64,000 nucleotides of DNA from Ectothiorhodospira sp. BSL-9 (lineage in GTDB: Bacteria; Pseudomonadota; Gammaproteobacteria; Ectothiorhodospirales; Ectothiorhodospiraceae), in NCBI RefSeq assembly GCF_001632845.1, contig NZ_CP011994.1:1426001-1490000 (forward strand), written 5' to 3'. Below the pieces are notes generated by a model. That model was not told the DNA's origin. It did not search any database and saw only the letters and a list, made by a program, of their open reading frames with translations. Numbering within the stretch: position 1 is the first letter of the stretch; every line of letters starts with the position of its first letter. Below, in pieces: positions 19,001 through 26,176 of this stretch. Position numbers and translations under genes: made by a program.

Positions 19001-19751
19001 ACTCCAGCAGGAAGGACGCAACCTGGGCGACGATCTGGACAAGTTCTTCACCGTGTTCCGCGATCTCAACCGGCGCATCAACGCCCAGAGCCGGCGCCTC
19101 TCCGATGAAGTGGCGGATGATCTCAAGCTGGAGGGCATTGGTCGTGCAGAGGTGAAGATCCAGTCCACCATCGATGAGCTGGGTTTCTGGGAGCCGCTCA
19201 AGCGCTTCACCCAGCACTACCGCGACTGGCGCGACTCCGGCCAGCCGCTGCCCGGTGATGACTACCTGGACGCCCTGGCCGACGTGGTGGAGCTGTTGCG
19301 CAGTGACCAGCAGTACAGCTTCGAGAGCCTGCTGCGCCTGGAACTGCATCTGAACGAGGGGGGAACGGATCTCGTGATCAAGAGCGACCGCCAGTTGCTG
19401 GAGTCCTCCAGTCACGGCATGGCCTACCTGATCCTGTGCAAGTTCCTGCTGGCCTTCACCCGGTTGCTGCGCGGTGAGGCCCAGGTGGCCATTCACTGGC
19501 CCATCGACGAGATCGGCACCCTGGCCTATCACAACGTGGAGAAGGTCTTTGATGCCTGCGACAATAACCGCATCCATATCGTCGGCGCCTTCCCCAACCC
19601 GGAGTCGGACGTGCTGCTGCTCTTTCGCAACCGCTACCTGATCGACCGTGACGAGGCTGACCCGGCCAAACGCCGGCTCAAGCGCATCGAACCGCGCCTG
19701 AGCCGTCTGTCCCAGCGCCTGCAGGCCCGCGCCGAGGAGGTGTCCCCATGA
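16086..19751 (+). CDS. SMC/MukB-like ATPase of a Wadjet/Mks-type system (DUF3584-like)
   Basis: The 1221-residue protein has an SMC layout. The Walker A motif GTNASGKT is at residues 30-37. A very long coiled coil rich in Glu, Arg, Gln and Ala runs from about 230 to 1000. The C-terminal ATPase lobe has a signature-like ESSSHGMAYLILCKFL and Walker B HWPIDEIGTL near 1137-1145. The N-terminus (VDGHTNICGTNASGKTTLQR, VFYGELPNKVVPRTRQKFDQ) fits the DUF3584 ATPase family as I recall it, more than classical MukB or JetC. It heads a four-gene operon with small MksE-like, kleisin-like and TOPRIM proteins, so a loop-extruding complex that recognises and cuts foreign circular DNA, as Wadjet does, is the likely role. 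That function is inferred from architecture. Confidence 0.8.
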   Translation: MAHLLRIVMIHGHLEGVVELNVDGHTNICGTNASGKTTLQRLVPVFYGELPNKVVPRTRQKFDQFYLPHRNSYLVYEYRREAGDVCQAVLTRKSDGGVEYRFVSAPYRPEDYLVTGEGGVTALDYAQWANGLRRQGVEVSQKIGASSEYRAVIQNDFTQQYGNSREALRLRQMAARFSLVRPAHRIRHMEKLVSAVHAKEGKMDTLKTMLAAIFEEDGVELPVTRIRNTKAREWIARMRQSMRLAPLQRALEDLQRLDREIAELETSLCQFHPRLQADHHHAQRAWADLEARLNELRRDFRAREQAHEEARGTLDDRISALDSELKRTRLELDDLQRRFEAFKEADMPGLERDLQSLPQWREELQQLRDHLELMQQAAQESKARLNARLVELGDLLERRSEETQARIDALDKEKDACREARSEQEQHLEADHQGRRKALDDDYRSRLDEGANRLAELKARLAHDGQTTEEAHEARQAQARVDQAQGEQSAAVAATEAVRGELDERKRERETAERDLEHARQQRSRAEARLDALLIQRDPAQGSLRHFLRHHRPGWEQSLGKVIAPELLQRRDLAPQFNDDASDDLYGLVVDLAAIALPDHAQDEATLLAGIEAAQQALDQARKTEEAAEKALKARHDKVQEAAGRLDGARATQRRAAEEVDYALQARSQCRERHEAARQARQAACREALNEQEAQQQALNHEREQALEALAGTHRAQRQALNDEFKGRLAGLDEQIAQYRGQLTGFREENRRQREELEAAFERELAEQGVDTVSLNQTRSRLEALEQRIRQTERRREELEAYTRFMRVEWGERKPQLVAREAELGGEHQTAVREREHLKQQFDTARREYREAVADLEKQRSAEQQLIDTLAPLLTRLDALHLEQVPDSQGEAPGDASERIERVRQALTDHARTQDELRRGCEKMESDLIKGASTDFHETLEAERKRLEDSSPRRLLGVLAGMLQLLEGRQEQLQQEGRNLGDDLDKFFTVFRDLNRRINAQSRRLSDEVADDLKLEGIGRAEVKIQSTIDELGFWEPLKRFTQHYRDWRDSGQPLPGDDYLDALADVVELLRSDQQYSFESLLRLELHLNEGGTDLVIKSDRQLLESSSHGMAYLILCKFLLAFTRLLRGEAQVAIHWPIDEIGTLAYHNVEKVFDACDNNRIHIVGAFPNPESDVLLLFRNRYLIDRDEADPAKRRLKRIEPRLSRLSQRLQARAEEVSP

Positions 19752-20371
19752 TCGAGCACGGCCCCCTGCTGGAGCGCCTGCTGGCCGGCGACTTCATCTG
19801 CGCGGTGAGCGACGAGGCCGCCTTTCGCCACCTGCAGGACGAGACGATTCGCGAACAGATGGATGACTATCTGCGCCCGCTCAACCGTCGCCTGGCCACC
19901 AACACCGATGGGAATGTCTACTTCCTGGCCTGGCTGCGGCTCGACGAGGCCGCCCGGGAGCAGCTCTCGCGCCAGCTTGGCGACACGCTGGGCAGCCTGA
20001 TGCCGATGCTGGAGTGGTTGCAGCTGGTGCAGGAGGCGTTGGGCCGCGATGGCCTGGCGGCACCCGGTGACGTGCTCAAGCCCGCCGACTTCAGCTCCCG
20101 TTGCGAAGACCATCAGGGCCTGCGTGAGCGCCTGGAGCGGCTGGCCTCCGATCCCTTCTTCGGCTCCCAGAGCGACCAGCTGGACGCCCAGCTCAAGCAG
20201 GTCTTCAAGCGCCTCAAGGAGCATGGTTACCTGCAGCAGCCCCACGCCGATCGCCAGTACTACGTGGTGACAGGCAAGATCGACTACCTGATCGACCTGG
20301 TGCGATTCATCCGTGATGAGGAGAATTTGCCCATTGAAGATCAGGCGCCCACTCAGCAGAGCCTGCTATGA
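19748..20371 (+). CDS. MksE/JetB-like small subunit of the SMC-like complex
   Basis: A 207-residue soluble, acidic protein starting in an ATGA overlap with the SMC-like gene. The sequence is mostly helical with a C-terminal winged-helix-like part (QLKQVFKRLKEHGYLQQPHA, then QYYVVTGKIDYLIDLVRFI), the kind of domain found in MukE/MksE/JetB proteins, which bind the kleisin and modulate DNA binding. The identification rests on size, fold impression and position between the ATPase and kleisin-like genes; there is no short diagnostic motif. It ends in another ATGA overlap with the following gene, so the subunits are probably made in fixed proportion. Confidence 0.65.
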   Translation: MIEHGPLLERLLAGDFICAVSDEAAFRHLQDETIREQMDDYLRPLNRRLATNTDGNVYFLAWLRLDEAAREQLSRQLGDTLGSLMPMLEWLQLVQEALGRDGLAAPGDVLKPADFSSRCEDHQGLRERLERLASDPFFGSQSDQLDAQLKQVFKRLKEHGYLQQPHADRQYYVVTGKIDYLIDLVRFIRDEENLPIEDQAPTQQSLL

Positions 20372-21615
20372 GCGGCAACGACCCCCACGCCCTGGAGAGC
20401 CGCCTGATCAGCGCCGGGGTGGAGCGCCTGGCGCTGCTGGGCAAGCATGCCGAGACGCTGATGGCCGGCTACGCCTGCGACGAGGTGCCTCTGGAGGGGC
20501 TGAGCACCACTGCGCTGAACCGCCTGCTGGCGGCCCGCATCCTGTGGCGGCCCGACGAGCAAAGCGGCGTCAAGCTGGCCCCCAAGGTGCGTGAGCTGAT
20601 CGCCGAGATGCTGGCCGACGAGACCCGCCGCCACGTGAATGCCGATGTGGCCGAGACGCTCGAACTGGTGCGCACCCTGGTGCAGAGCTACCGCGAAGCC
20701 CGTGATGCCGGCGAGTACTGGCGCCAGGAGCAGCAACTCCTGCGTCTGCGCCAGGAGGTGGATGATCTCAATGGCCGCTTCGCCGACGCCATCGACAGCC
20801 TGTGGCGGCGGCTCAACAGCGACTTCGGCTTCGTCAGTCGCCTGGGCGACAAGGTCCGCGAGAACGAGCGTGCCCAGAAACAGATCGTGCGCCTGCTGGA
20901 CGGCCTGGAACTGATCGACTTCAACGAACTCATTGAGTTGGTGGGCAGCGATGGCGCCCTGCGCAAGCTGCTGGTCAGCGGCCTGCAGCAGCAACTCACC
21001 CACCACTACACCAGCCTGCGGGAGGTGCAGCGGCGGCTCATCGAACTGATGGCCCGCTTCCGTCAACAGCAGTCGCGCAGCCGTCTGGTGGCCGGCATGG
21101 TGGGCTTCCTGCGCGAGCACCCCAACTTCGTGCCTGGCAACTACGCCATGCGCAGCGAAGTGCCGGAACTGATCAACCGGGCGGCCCCCATCATGCCCGC
21201 GGGTGCCGTGGCCCTGGACCACGATGCCGATGCCCGTCTGGTGGCCGAATTGCTGCATCGCCTGCCTCGGCCTGCATCACGTCCCGAGCCGGTCACAGCC
21301 GCCGGTGCCGCCGAGTTGCCCGAGGACACCCTGGTGGCCGCGCGCCAGCAGGCGCTCAAGGAAGATGTGGAGGGGTTTTATCTGACGGTGGTGGATCACG
21401 ACGGCGAGGGGCTCAGTGCCCTGGAATATCTGCAGGGCAGCGATCTGGAGTGGGATGAGGAGATCTGGCTCTTCCAGGTGATCTCCGAGTATCAGGGCCT
21501 GCCCCGAAGCGAGCAGCGCGCCTTCCGGCTGCGTCAGGTGGAAACCCAGGCCAGCCCCTTTAATCATCTTTACCTGATCCACGACGTCCAGTTGCAATTG
21601 GCGCCGCCGGCATGA
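20368..21615 (+). CDS. Kleisin-like (MksF/JetA-type) subunit
   Basis: A 415-residue helical protein. The N-terminal part (about 1-100) looks like a winged-helix module, the middle (about 100-260) contains long amphipathic helices such as EYWRQEQQLLRLRQEVDDLN and RRLIELMARFRQQQSRSRLV, and the C-terminus (about 330-415) is acidic and probably contacts the ATPase. This order resembles the MukF/MksF/JetA kleisins that bridge SMC heads. Proteins of this kind are sometimes misnamed phosphoenolpyruvate carboxylase; no such catalytic motifs are seen here. ATGA overlaps on both sides tie it to the MksE-like and TOPRIM genes. Confidence 0.6.
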   Translation: MSGNDPHALESRLISAGVERLALLGKHAETLMAGYACDEVPLEGLSTTALNRLLAARILWRPDEQSGVKLAPKVRELIAEMLADETRRHVNADVAETLELVRTLVQSYREARDAGEYWRQEQQLLRLRQEVDDLNGRFADAIDSLWRRLNSDFGFVSRLGDKVRENERAQKQIVRLLDGLELIDFNELIELVGSDGALRKLLVSGLQQQLTHHYTSLREVQRRLIELMARFRQQQSRSRLVAGMVGFLREHPNFVPGNYAMRSEVPELINRAAPIMPAGAVALDHDADARLVAELLHRLPRPASRPEPVTAAGAAELPEDTLVAARQQALKEDVEGFYLTVVDHDGEGLSALEYLQGSDLEWDEEIWLFQVISEYQGLPRSEQRAFRLRQVETQASPFNHLYLIHDVQLQLAPPA

Positions 21616-22502
21616 GCCTGTCACCGGGTGCCTACAGGCTGCTGCGTGAGGTGCGCAAGAAGCTGCTCCACGAGCCCTGCGTGGCTAAATCCCGCGGTGG
21701 CAAGGTCATGGCGGAGATCGAGGCCTGGTGCCATGAGCACGACATGGTGCTGGGCATGCGCTGCTCCACCCGTACCTTGCGCTTCGACCGCGAACTGCTG
21801 GCGCAGATCGACACCACCCTGGTGGCTTCGGGGCTGCCGTCCATCGATGCCAACCTCAGCGGCCTCACCACCGCCGAACAGGCTCGCCACGGCAGCCGCG
21901 AGGAGAAGGGGGTGCGGGAGAACCCGCGGGACCATCGCGTGCTGGCCAGCCTGCCCGCCGGTGCAGCGCGGCCCGGCATCGCCGCGACGCCCCGCCATGT
22001 CCATGATCTGGACTGGCGGCAGATCCAACTGTCTGCCTTTGACGTGCTGGTTCAGGTGGAAAACCTGGACAGCTTCTACGGCCTGGCGCCCGATCTTCCG
22101 GCGCTGGCTTCGTGGTCTTGTCCGCTGCTGCTCTATCGTGGGGACAGCCACTATGGTGGAGGTTTTGGCAGGCTGTCCCAGGCCTGGGCGAGCACAGCCA
22201 GGCCGCATGTCTACTTTGGCGACTTCGATGCCGCCGGTATTCGCAACGCCCTGAGCAGCGGCGCAACCGACCTGCTGCTGCCACCCATCGCCTGGCTGGG
22301 CGAGCGCGCCACCTCCGGGCACCTGCCGGCAGAGCAGCACCACTACCAGGCGGCGCTGCATGACATCGAGGCCAGTCTGCCCGCGGAACACCCCTTCAGA
22401 GACCATCTGGCCATCCTGCTCGGGCAGCAGCGCGGCCTGCGTCAGCAGTGGTTCGGTGAGCAGCTGGTGATCGTGCCGCTGGGCGCGATTCGATCCGGCT
22501 AG
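21612..22502 (+). CDS. TOPRIM-domain nuclease subunit (JetD/MksG-like)
   Basis: The 296-residue protein has a C-terminal TOPRIM-like fold: VLVQVENLDSFYG supplies the acidic first-strand Glu (residue 150), LLLYRGDSHYGGG a Gly-rich turn, and HVYFGDFDAAGI the DxD pair (204 and 206). JetD/MksG proteins have the same arrangement (E...GDxDxxG) and cut plasmid DNA in Wadjet systems. The N-terminal half (about 1-130) is probably the DNA-binding or dimer arm; a segment after EEKGVRENPRDHRVL looks poorly structured. It is the last gene of the operon, joined to the kleisin-like gene by an ATGA overlap. Nuclease function is inferred. Confidence 0.75.
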   Translation: MSLSPGAYRLLREVRKKLLHEPCVAKSRGGKVMAEIEAWCHEHDMVLGMRCSTRTLRFDRELLAQIDTTLVASGLPSIDANLSGLTTAEQARHGSREEKGVRENPRDHRVLASLPAGAARPGIAATPRHVHDLDWRQIQLSAFDVLVQVENLDSFYGLAPDLPALASWSCPLLLYRGDSHYGGGFGRLSQAWASTARPHVYFGDFDAAGIRNALSSGATDLLLPPIAWLGERATSGHLPAEQHHYQAALHDIEASLPAEHPFRDHLAILLGQQRGLRQQWFGEQLVIVPLGAIRSG

Positions 22503-22620
22503 CCTGCGGGCTGTTTCAATCGGACGCCCAATCTCTTGATTATCATATCCATATTCCACGATGATTGTGGACTGCCCGCCTTTATGCGGCTACCCATGCC
22601 CCGCAACCCCGGTACCCTGG

Positions 22621-23235
22621 ATGATCAAGCTTCGAACCTACGTCTTCATGGACTCGCTGCAGCCGCAGCTTGCGGAATATCTGGCCACTGTATCCCAGGG
22701 GTTTCTACCGGTGCCGGGGGACGCCTGCCTGTGGATCGAGGTGTCGCCGGGGATGGCCATACACAGGCTGACCGACATGGCCTTGAAGGCAACCCGGGTG
22801 CGTCTGGCGCAGCAGGTGGTGGAGCGTGCCTATGGATCCATGGTCATTCACCAGCGGGATCAAAGCGATGTGCGCGAGGCCGGGCGGATGCTGCTCTCCC
22901 GGCTGGGTGCCCGCCAGGAGGACCGGGAGAGCTGCCAGGTGGCCTGGCAGGAAGTGATTCGCGGCATCACGCCGGATCACAGCGTGCTCATCAACCGACA
23001 GAACCGTCGCGGCTCCATGATCCTGCCCGGCCAGAGCATGTTCATCCTGGAAACCCAGCCTGCAGGCTACGTGGTGTATGCCGCCAACCAGGCCGAGAAG
23101 GCGGCCCGCATTAACCTGATCGATGTGCGCGCCGTGGGCGCCTTTGGCAGGCTTACACTGTCGGGCAGTGAGGCGGATGTGGATGAGGCCGCACAGGCGG
23201 CCCTGGCGGCCATCGAAAACCCCGCCGGGATCTGA
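22621..23235 (+). CDS. Tandem bacterial-microcompartment (BMC) shell-domain protein
   Basis: About 204 residues from the ATG at 22621, where the conserved [16 protein letters not shown] begins; the frame is open back to 22561. Two BMC-like halves are visible. The second, from about residue 115, carries [20 protein letters not shown] then [20 protein letters not shown], a typical BMC alpha/beta pattern; the first has [20 protein letters not shown] and [20 protein letters not shown]. Tandem BMC proteins form pseudohexameric shell tiles. No other shell, carboxysome or diol/ethanolamine enzyme genes are in the window, so this is an orphan shell-like protein of unknown role, perhaps not forming a compartment at all. 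It is followed after 34 bases by a Nudix gene. Confidence 0.8.
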   Translation: MIKLRTYVFMDSLQPQLAEYLATVSQGFLPVPGDACLWIEVSPGMAIHRLTDMALKATRVRLAQQVVERAYGSMVIHQRDQSDVREAGRMLLSRLGARQEDRESCQVAWQEVIRGITPDHSVLINRQNRRGSMILPGQSMFILETQPAGYVVYAANQAEKAARINLIDVRAVGAFGRLTLSGSEADVDEAAQAALAAIENPAGI

Positions 23236-23269
23236 ATCCAGCGACGCCATCAGCAGAGGGGGCTTGGTC

Positions 23270-23839
23270 ATGCATCGTCGGGAATTGCTGGGACTCCTGT
23301 CCCGCCATCAAACGCGCTTCATCGAGGAGTCGGCCCATCTGGATCGGGCCCGCGCCTTTGTGGATGCCCACGAGGATTGCTTCCACTGTGATCTCTGGCC
23401 GGGGCATGTGACCGGCTCGGCCTGGGTGGTCAGCCCCGACCGGCGCCAGGTGCTGCTGATGCACCATCGCAAGCACGGGCAATGGTTCCAGCCCGGCGGC
23501 CATGCCGATGGTGACGCCGATATCCTGCGGGTGGCCCTGCGTGAGACATCCGAAGAGACGGGCGTCGACCCTGCCCACATTCGCCTGGTGAGCGAGGGGA
23601 TCTTCGATCTCGATATTCATGTGATCCCTGCCAGTCCCCGCGGCCCAAGGCATGAACACTTCGATGTGCGGTTTCTGGTGGAGATGGACGATGACATGCC
23701 CATCCCCGGCAATGACGAGTCCCACCAGGTCATCTGGGTGCCGTTGATGCACGTCTCCCGTTACAACAACAACCGCTCCACCTATCGCATGGTGGAAAAG
23801 ACCCGGCGACTGCGCAGCTTGCTGGACGCCTGTGCCTGA
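23270..23839 (+). CDS. Nudix hydrolase
   Basis: The 189-residue protein contains a Nudix box, GGHADGDADILRVALRETSE followed by ETGV, with the catalytic REtsEEtG core intact. The upstream Glu of the GX5E part is Ala, as in some Nudix subgroups that begin GGHADGD. Nudix enzymes hydrolyse nucleoside diphosphates linked to another group; the substrate is not evident. The ATG at 23270 is preceded by AGAGGGGG. A long N-terminal part (about 1-50) includes FVDAHEDCFHCDLWPGHVTG. It lies close behind the BMC-domain gene and may be co-transcribed with it. Confidence 0.88.
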   Translation: MHRRELLGLLSRHQTRFIEESAHLDRARAFVDAHEDCFHCDLWPGHVTGSAWVVSPDRRQVLLMHHRKHGQWFQPGGHADGDADILRVALRETSEETGVDPAHIRLVSEGIFDLDIHVIPASPRGPRHEHFDVRFLVEMDDDMPIPGNDESHQVIWVPLMHVSRYNNNRSTYRMVEKTRRLRSLLDACA

Positions 23840-23845
23840 CGACGC

Positions 23846-24364
23846 TCAGAGCGGCAGACGCAGGGCAGAGAGCCGCCACCAGAACAGATTCTGGCGATGC
23901 AGCACCATGTCCACGGCTTCGCCGTTGTCTGCGGCGATTCTGATCACGAAACGGTCGAAGGCCTCATAGCGCAGGGACACCTGCACATCGTCCCGGGCCT
24001 CCAGCCCCACACCATCCGTGCCATCGGTCACGGGCATGTAGCCACGCAGGATGGCTGCCAGGGAGGCGGGGGAGATCACGGCATCCACCAGCGGCCTGAG
24101 CAGGGCGTCGGCCACGGCCAGGCCCATGGCGCCAAACGGGCTGTCCCGCATGGCCCGGTTGAGTTCACCGGACAGGGAATCGCTCAAGCTCTCGCGCACG
24201 TCCTCGCGCACGGCGGGGAAATCCACATAGCGCGACAGGCGCTCGGTATCCCGGGCCTCGGCTGCTTCCCGCATCTGATCCACGGCATGGTAGGGGGAGT
24301 AAAACACACCGATGACCATGGCCAGCAGGCCCAGGACGATCAGGGGTTTGATGAGCATCTTCAT
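23846..24364 (-). CDS. DUF2939-type membrane-anchored protein
   Basis: The 172-residue protein starts with a hydrophobic anchor (LIKPLIVLGLLAMVIGVFY) and continues SPYHAVDQMREAAEARDTER then LSRYVDFPAVREDVRE, the hallmark opening of DUF2939. The rest is probably periplasmic. The function of the family is unknown. It converges with the Nudix gene (6 bases between the stops) and is divergent in position from nothing on its 5' side except the deaminase, which has the same orientation. Confidence 0.8.
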   Translation of the reverse strand: MKMLIKPLIVLGLLAMVIGVFYSPYHAVDQMREAAEARDTERLSRYVDFPAVREDVRESLSDSLSGELNRAMRDSPFGAMGLAVADALLRPLVDAVISPASLAAILRGYMPVTDGTDGVGLEARDDVQVSLRYEAFDRFVIRIAADNGEAVDMVLHRQNLFWWRLSALRLPL

Positions 24365-24520
24365 GGTGGTGAGGGTCCGAGAGGTTGCGGCAGTGATGAT
24401 CGGCGCCCGGGTTGCCGCAAGCGGGATGGGTCGCAGCGCACGGTGTGATTCAGTGGGCGGTATTGTCCGGATTCGCGCGGGGCTGTCAAAGCCTGCGGCC
24501 CCGTTCAGGGCACGGCATGT

Positions 24521-25126
24521 TCAATAGATGGCGCCGCCGGATTCCACATAGGCCTGTAGTATCTGGGTGGCCTCGGGCCGTAACACGTCCCGTTGTACCT
24601 GGATGCCGCGCCTGGTGAGGGTTTCAGCCCAGTGGTCGGGCTTGGCCCCTTCGTCAAACCCGATCTCGCGCACATCCTCGTCCCGTGCGCCGCAGACCAC
24701 CCGGGACACCCCGGACCAGGGGATGGCGCCCAGGCACATGGCACAGGGTTCAGCGGAGGTGACCAGGGTATGGTGCAGGCGACCGCCATCGCTCAGGTCG
24801 TGATTATCGAGGCGTTTTTGTGCCAGGGCCATGGCGACCATCTCCGCGTGGAGGATGGAGCAGCGGGAGCTGGTTACAAGGTTCAGTCCTGGCGCCACCA
24901 GTTGCCCGTCGGCATCAAACACCGCCGCCCCGAACGGTCCGCCACTGCCCTGAGTCACGTTCTCCCTGGCCAGCGAGATCACGAAGCGCATCTGTGCCTC
25001 ATCCCCATGCAATGGCACCCAGTCACCGCTGAGCTTCTCCAATAGCCAATCCGGCAACCGTATCTTCAGCTCTGGCATGTCCATGGCGATCTCAAGACCC
25101 GTGCAGTGCATCTGAGTGGATATCAT
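24521..25126 (-). CDS. Nucleoside/guanine deaminase of the cytidine-deaminase-like fold
   Basis: The 201-residue protein has the zinc and catalytic motifs of CDA-fold deaminases: HAEMVAMALAQ (zinc His and proton-shuttle Glu) and PCAMCLGAIPWSGV (the two zinc Cys). NLVTSSRCSILHAE and the C-terminal half point to the guanine deaminase/tRNA adenosine deaminase-like group rather than cytidine deaminase proper. The start is uncertain: an ATG at 25126 has GGATGAGG just before it, while the conserved part begins near ATGs at 25084 and 25078 (MDMPELKIRLPDWL). Its substrate cannot be fixed from sequence alone. Confidence 0.85.
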   Translation of the reverse strand: MISTQMHCTGLEIAMDMPELKIRLPDWLLEKLSGDWVPLHGDEAQMRFVISLARENVTQGSGGPFGAAVFDADGQLVAPGLNLVTSSRCSILHAEMVAMALAQKRLDNHDLSDGGRLHHTLVTSAEPCAMCLGAIPWSGVSRVVCGARDEDVREIGFDEGAKPDHWAETLTRRGIQVQRDVLRPEATQILQAYVESGGAIY

Positions 25127-25188
25127 GCCTCATCCGGGCCACGGCGAACACCGGCCGCCTCTCCGCGACCGATCCGTCCGCAGGGGAC

Positions 25189-26136
25189 TCATGTGTCCAG
25201 GTTTTCCGTACTTTGATCCTTGGCGATTCGACGCGGCTTGATCAGGTTGTCCCACCAGGGACGCAAAGCCTTCACCCCCGGCCCAGTGCGCTCCCAACGC
25301 CCATCGGGGTGACGGACCCAGTTGGGTTGGTCGGGGAGCTTTGCTGGGTCGAGGCGGTACCAGCGCCAGCCTTCTACGCGGCGCATTAGGTCCCAGTTGC
25401 CGGAGTAATGCTTATCGCAAAGCTCGTGGTCAGCTCTCGCCACCTCCGCAGCTGGACCTTCAGTCGTACTGTCTTTCATGAATGCGACAATGTAGCGGTA
25501 GATCGCCTCCGCTTCAGTAGTATTCCATAGGCTAAATTGTTTGCCGTCTAGATCCATAAGTTTGTGAGCTTTCGGCGAGGGTGGTGCGCCATCTTTAATC
25601 AAATCATGAGGGGGGCGGACTAACGCCACCTTAGTATTGCAATAGGAGTGAGGTCGGTAAATGTGATTTTCATCATAGATTAGATAGGAAGAGTCTATCC
25701 AGGTTAATGAGTCTATGTTGTTTCGCATTCTCTGGGTGAAGTAAACAATTTGTCGCTCTCTGTCAAATACGACAAATCGGTTTGCTGGCAAAGCTCCTGA
25801 TAGCCAGAAAATTAAGATGCCTATCGGTATTGCAAAAATGGATAATATCGCGATAGCGATTGATTCGTGTTGTTTTATTACAACTAGAAGGGTGAAAGCT
25901 ATTACTGACATGCCTAACCCTAGAGTGCCGATCGTCGTGGCAAGAGAGTGGTAGCCATAAGTAAGAATATTAGATTCCTGCCATGAAGGGCCAGGCCAAT
26001 AATGTTCTCGTTCTGTCTTTTTGCCGTAATGTGTGGTTTGGAATGGTGGTTGGGTATTGTCTTGGGAAAGGGCCACCTTGCTTCGCTCAAATAGTTCACG
26101 GAAAGGGGATGCTACCCATGCGCGTGCGACTGCCAT
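25189..26136 (-). CDS. Putative immunity protein for the adjacent effector (DUF6708-like)
   Basis: A 315-residue protein with two hydrophobic helices (about residues 62-88 and 92-116), then a beta-rich domain (NRFVVFDRERQIVYFTQRMR, WIDSSYLIYDENHIYR) and a C-terminal stretch with RRVEGWRWYRLDPAKLPDQP then RHPDGRWERTGPG. The layout resembles DUF6708-type proteins encoded beside type VI secretion effectors. It lies 40 bases downstream of the effector stop on the same strand, the usual immunity position. The middle of the gene is much more AT-rich than both ends, as is the effector 3' part. This suggests acquisition of matched toxin/immunity modules by recombination. Immunity function is inferred. 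Confidence 0.6.
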   Translation of the reverse strand: MAVARAWVASPFRELFERSKVALSQDNTQPPFQTTHYGKKTEREHYWPGPSWQESNILTYGYHSLATTIGTLGLGMSVIAFTLLVVIKQHESIAIAILSIFAIPIGILIFWLSGALPANRFVVFDRERQIVYFTQRMRNNIDSLTWIDSSYLIYDENHIYRPHSYCNTKVALVRPPHDLIKDGAPPSPKAHKLMDLDGKQFSLWNTTEAEAIYRYIVAFMKDSTTEGPAAEVARADHELCDKHYSGNWDLMRRVEGWRWYRLDPAKLPDQPNWVRHPDGRWERTGPGVKALRPWWDNLIKPRRIAKDQSTENLDT

Positions 26137-26176
26137 AACAGAAGTTCTCCATTCGCTAATACGATGTTGATTATCT

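Noticed and set aside
20368-21615. Phosphoenolpyruvate carboxylase
   Set aside because: This name is sometimes attached to such proteins, but the length (415 versus about 900 residues) and the lack of the catalytic His and Arg motifs rule it out.
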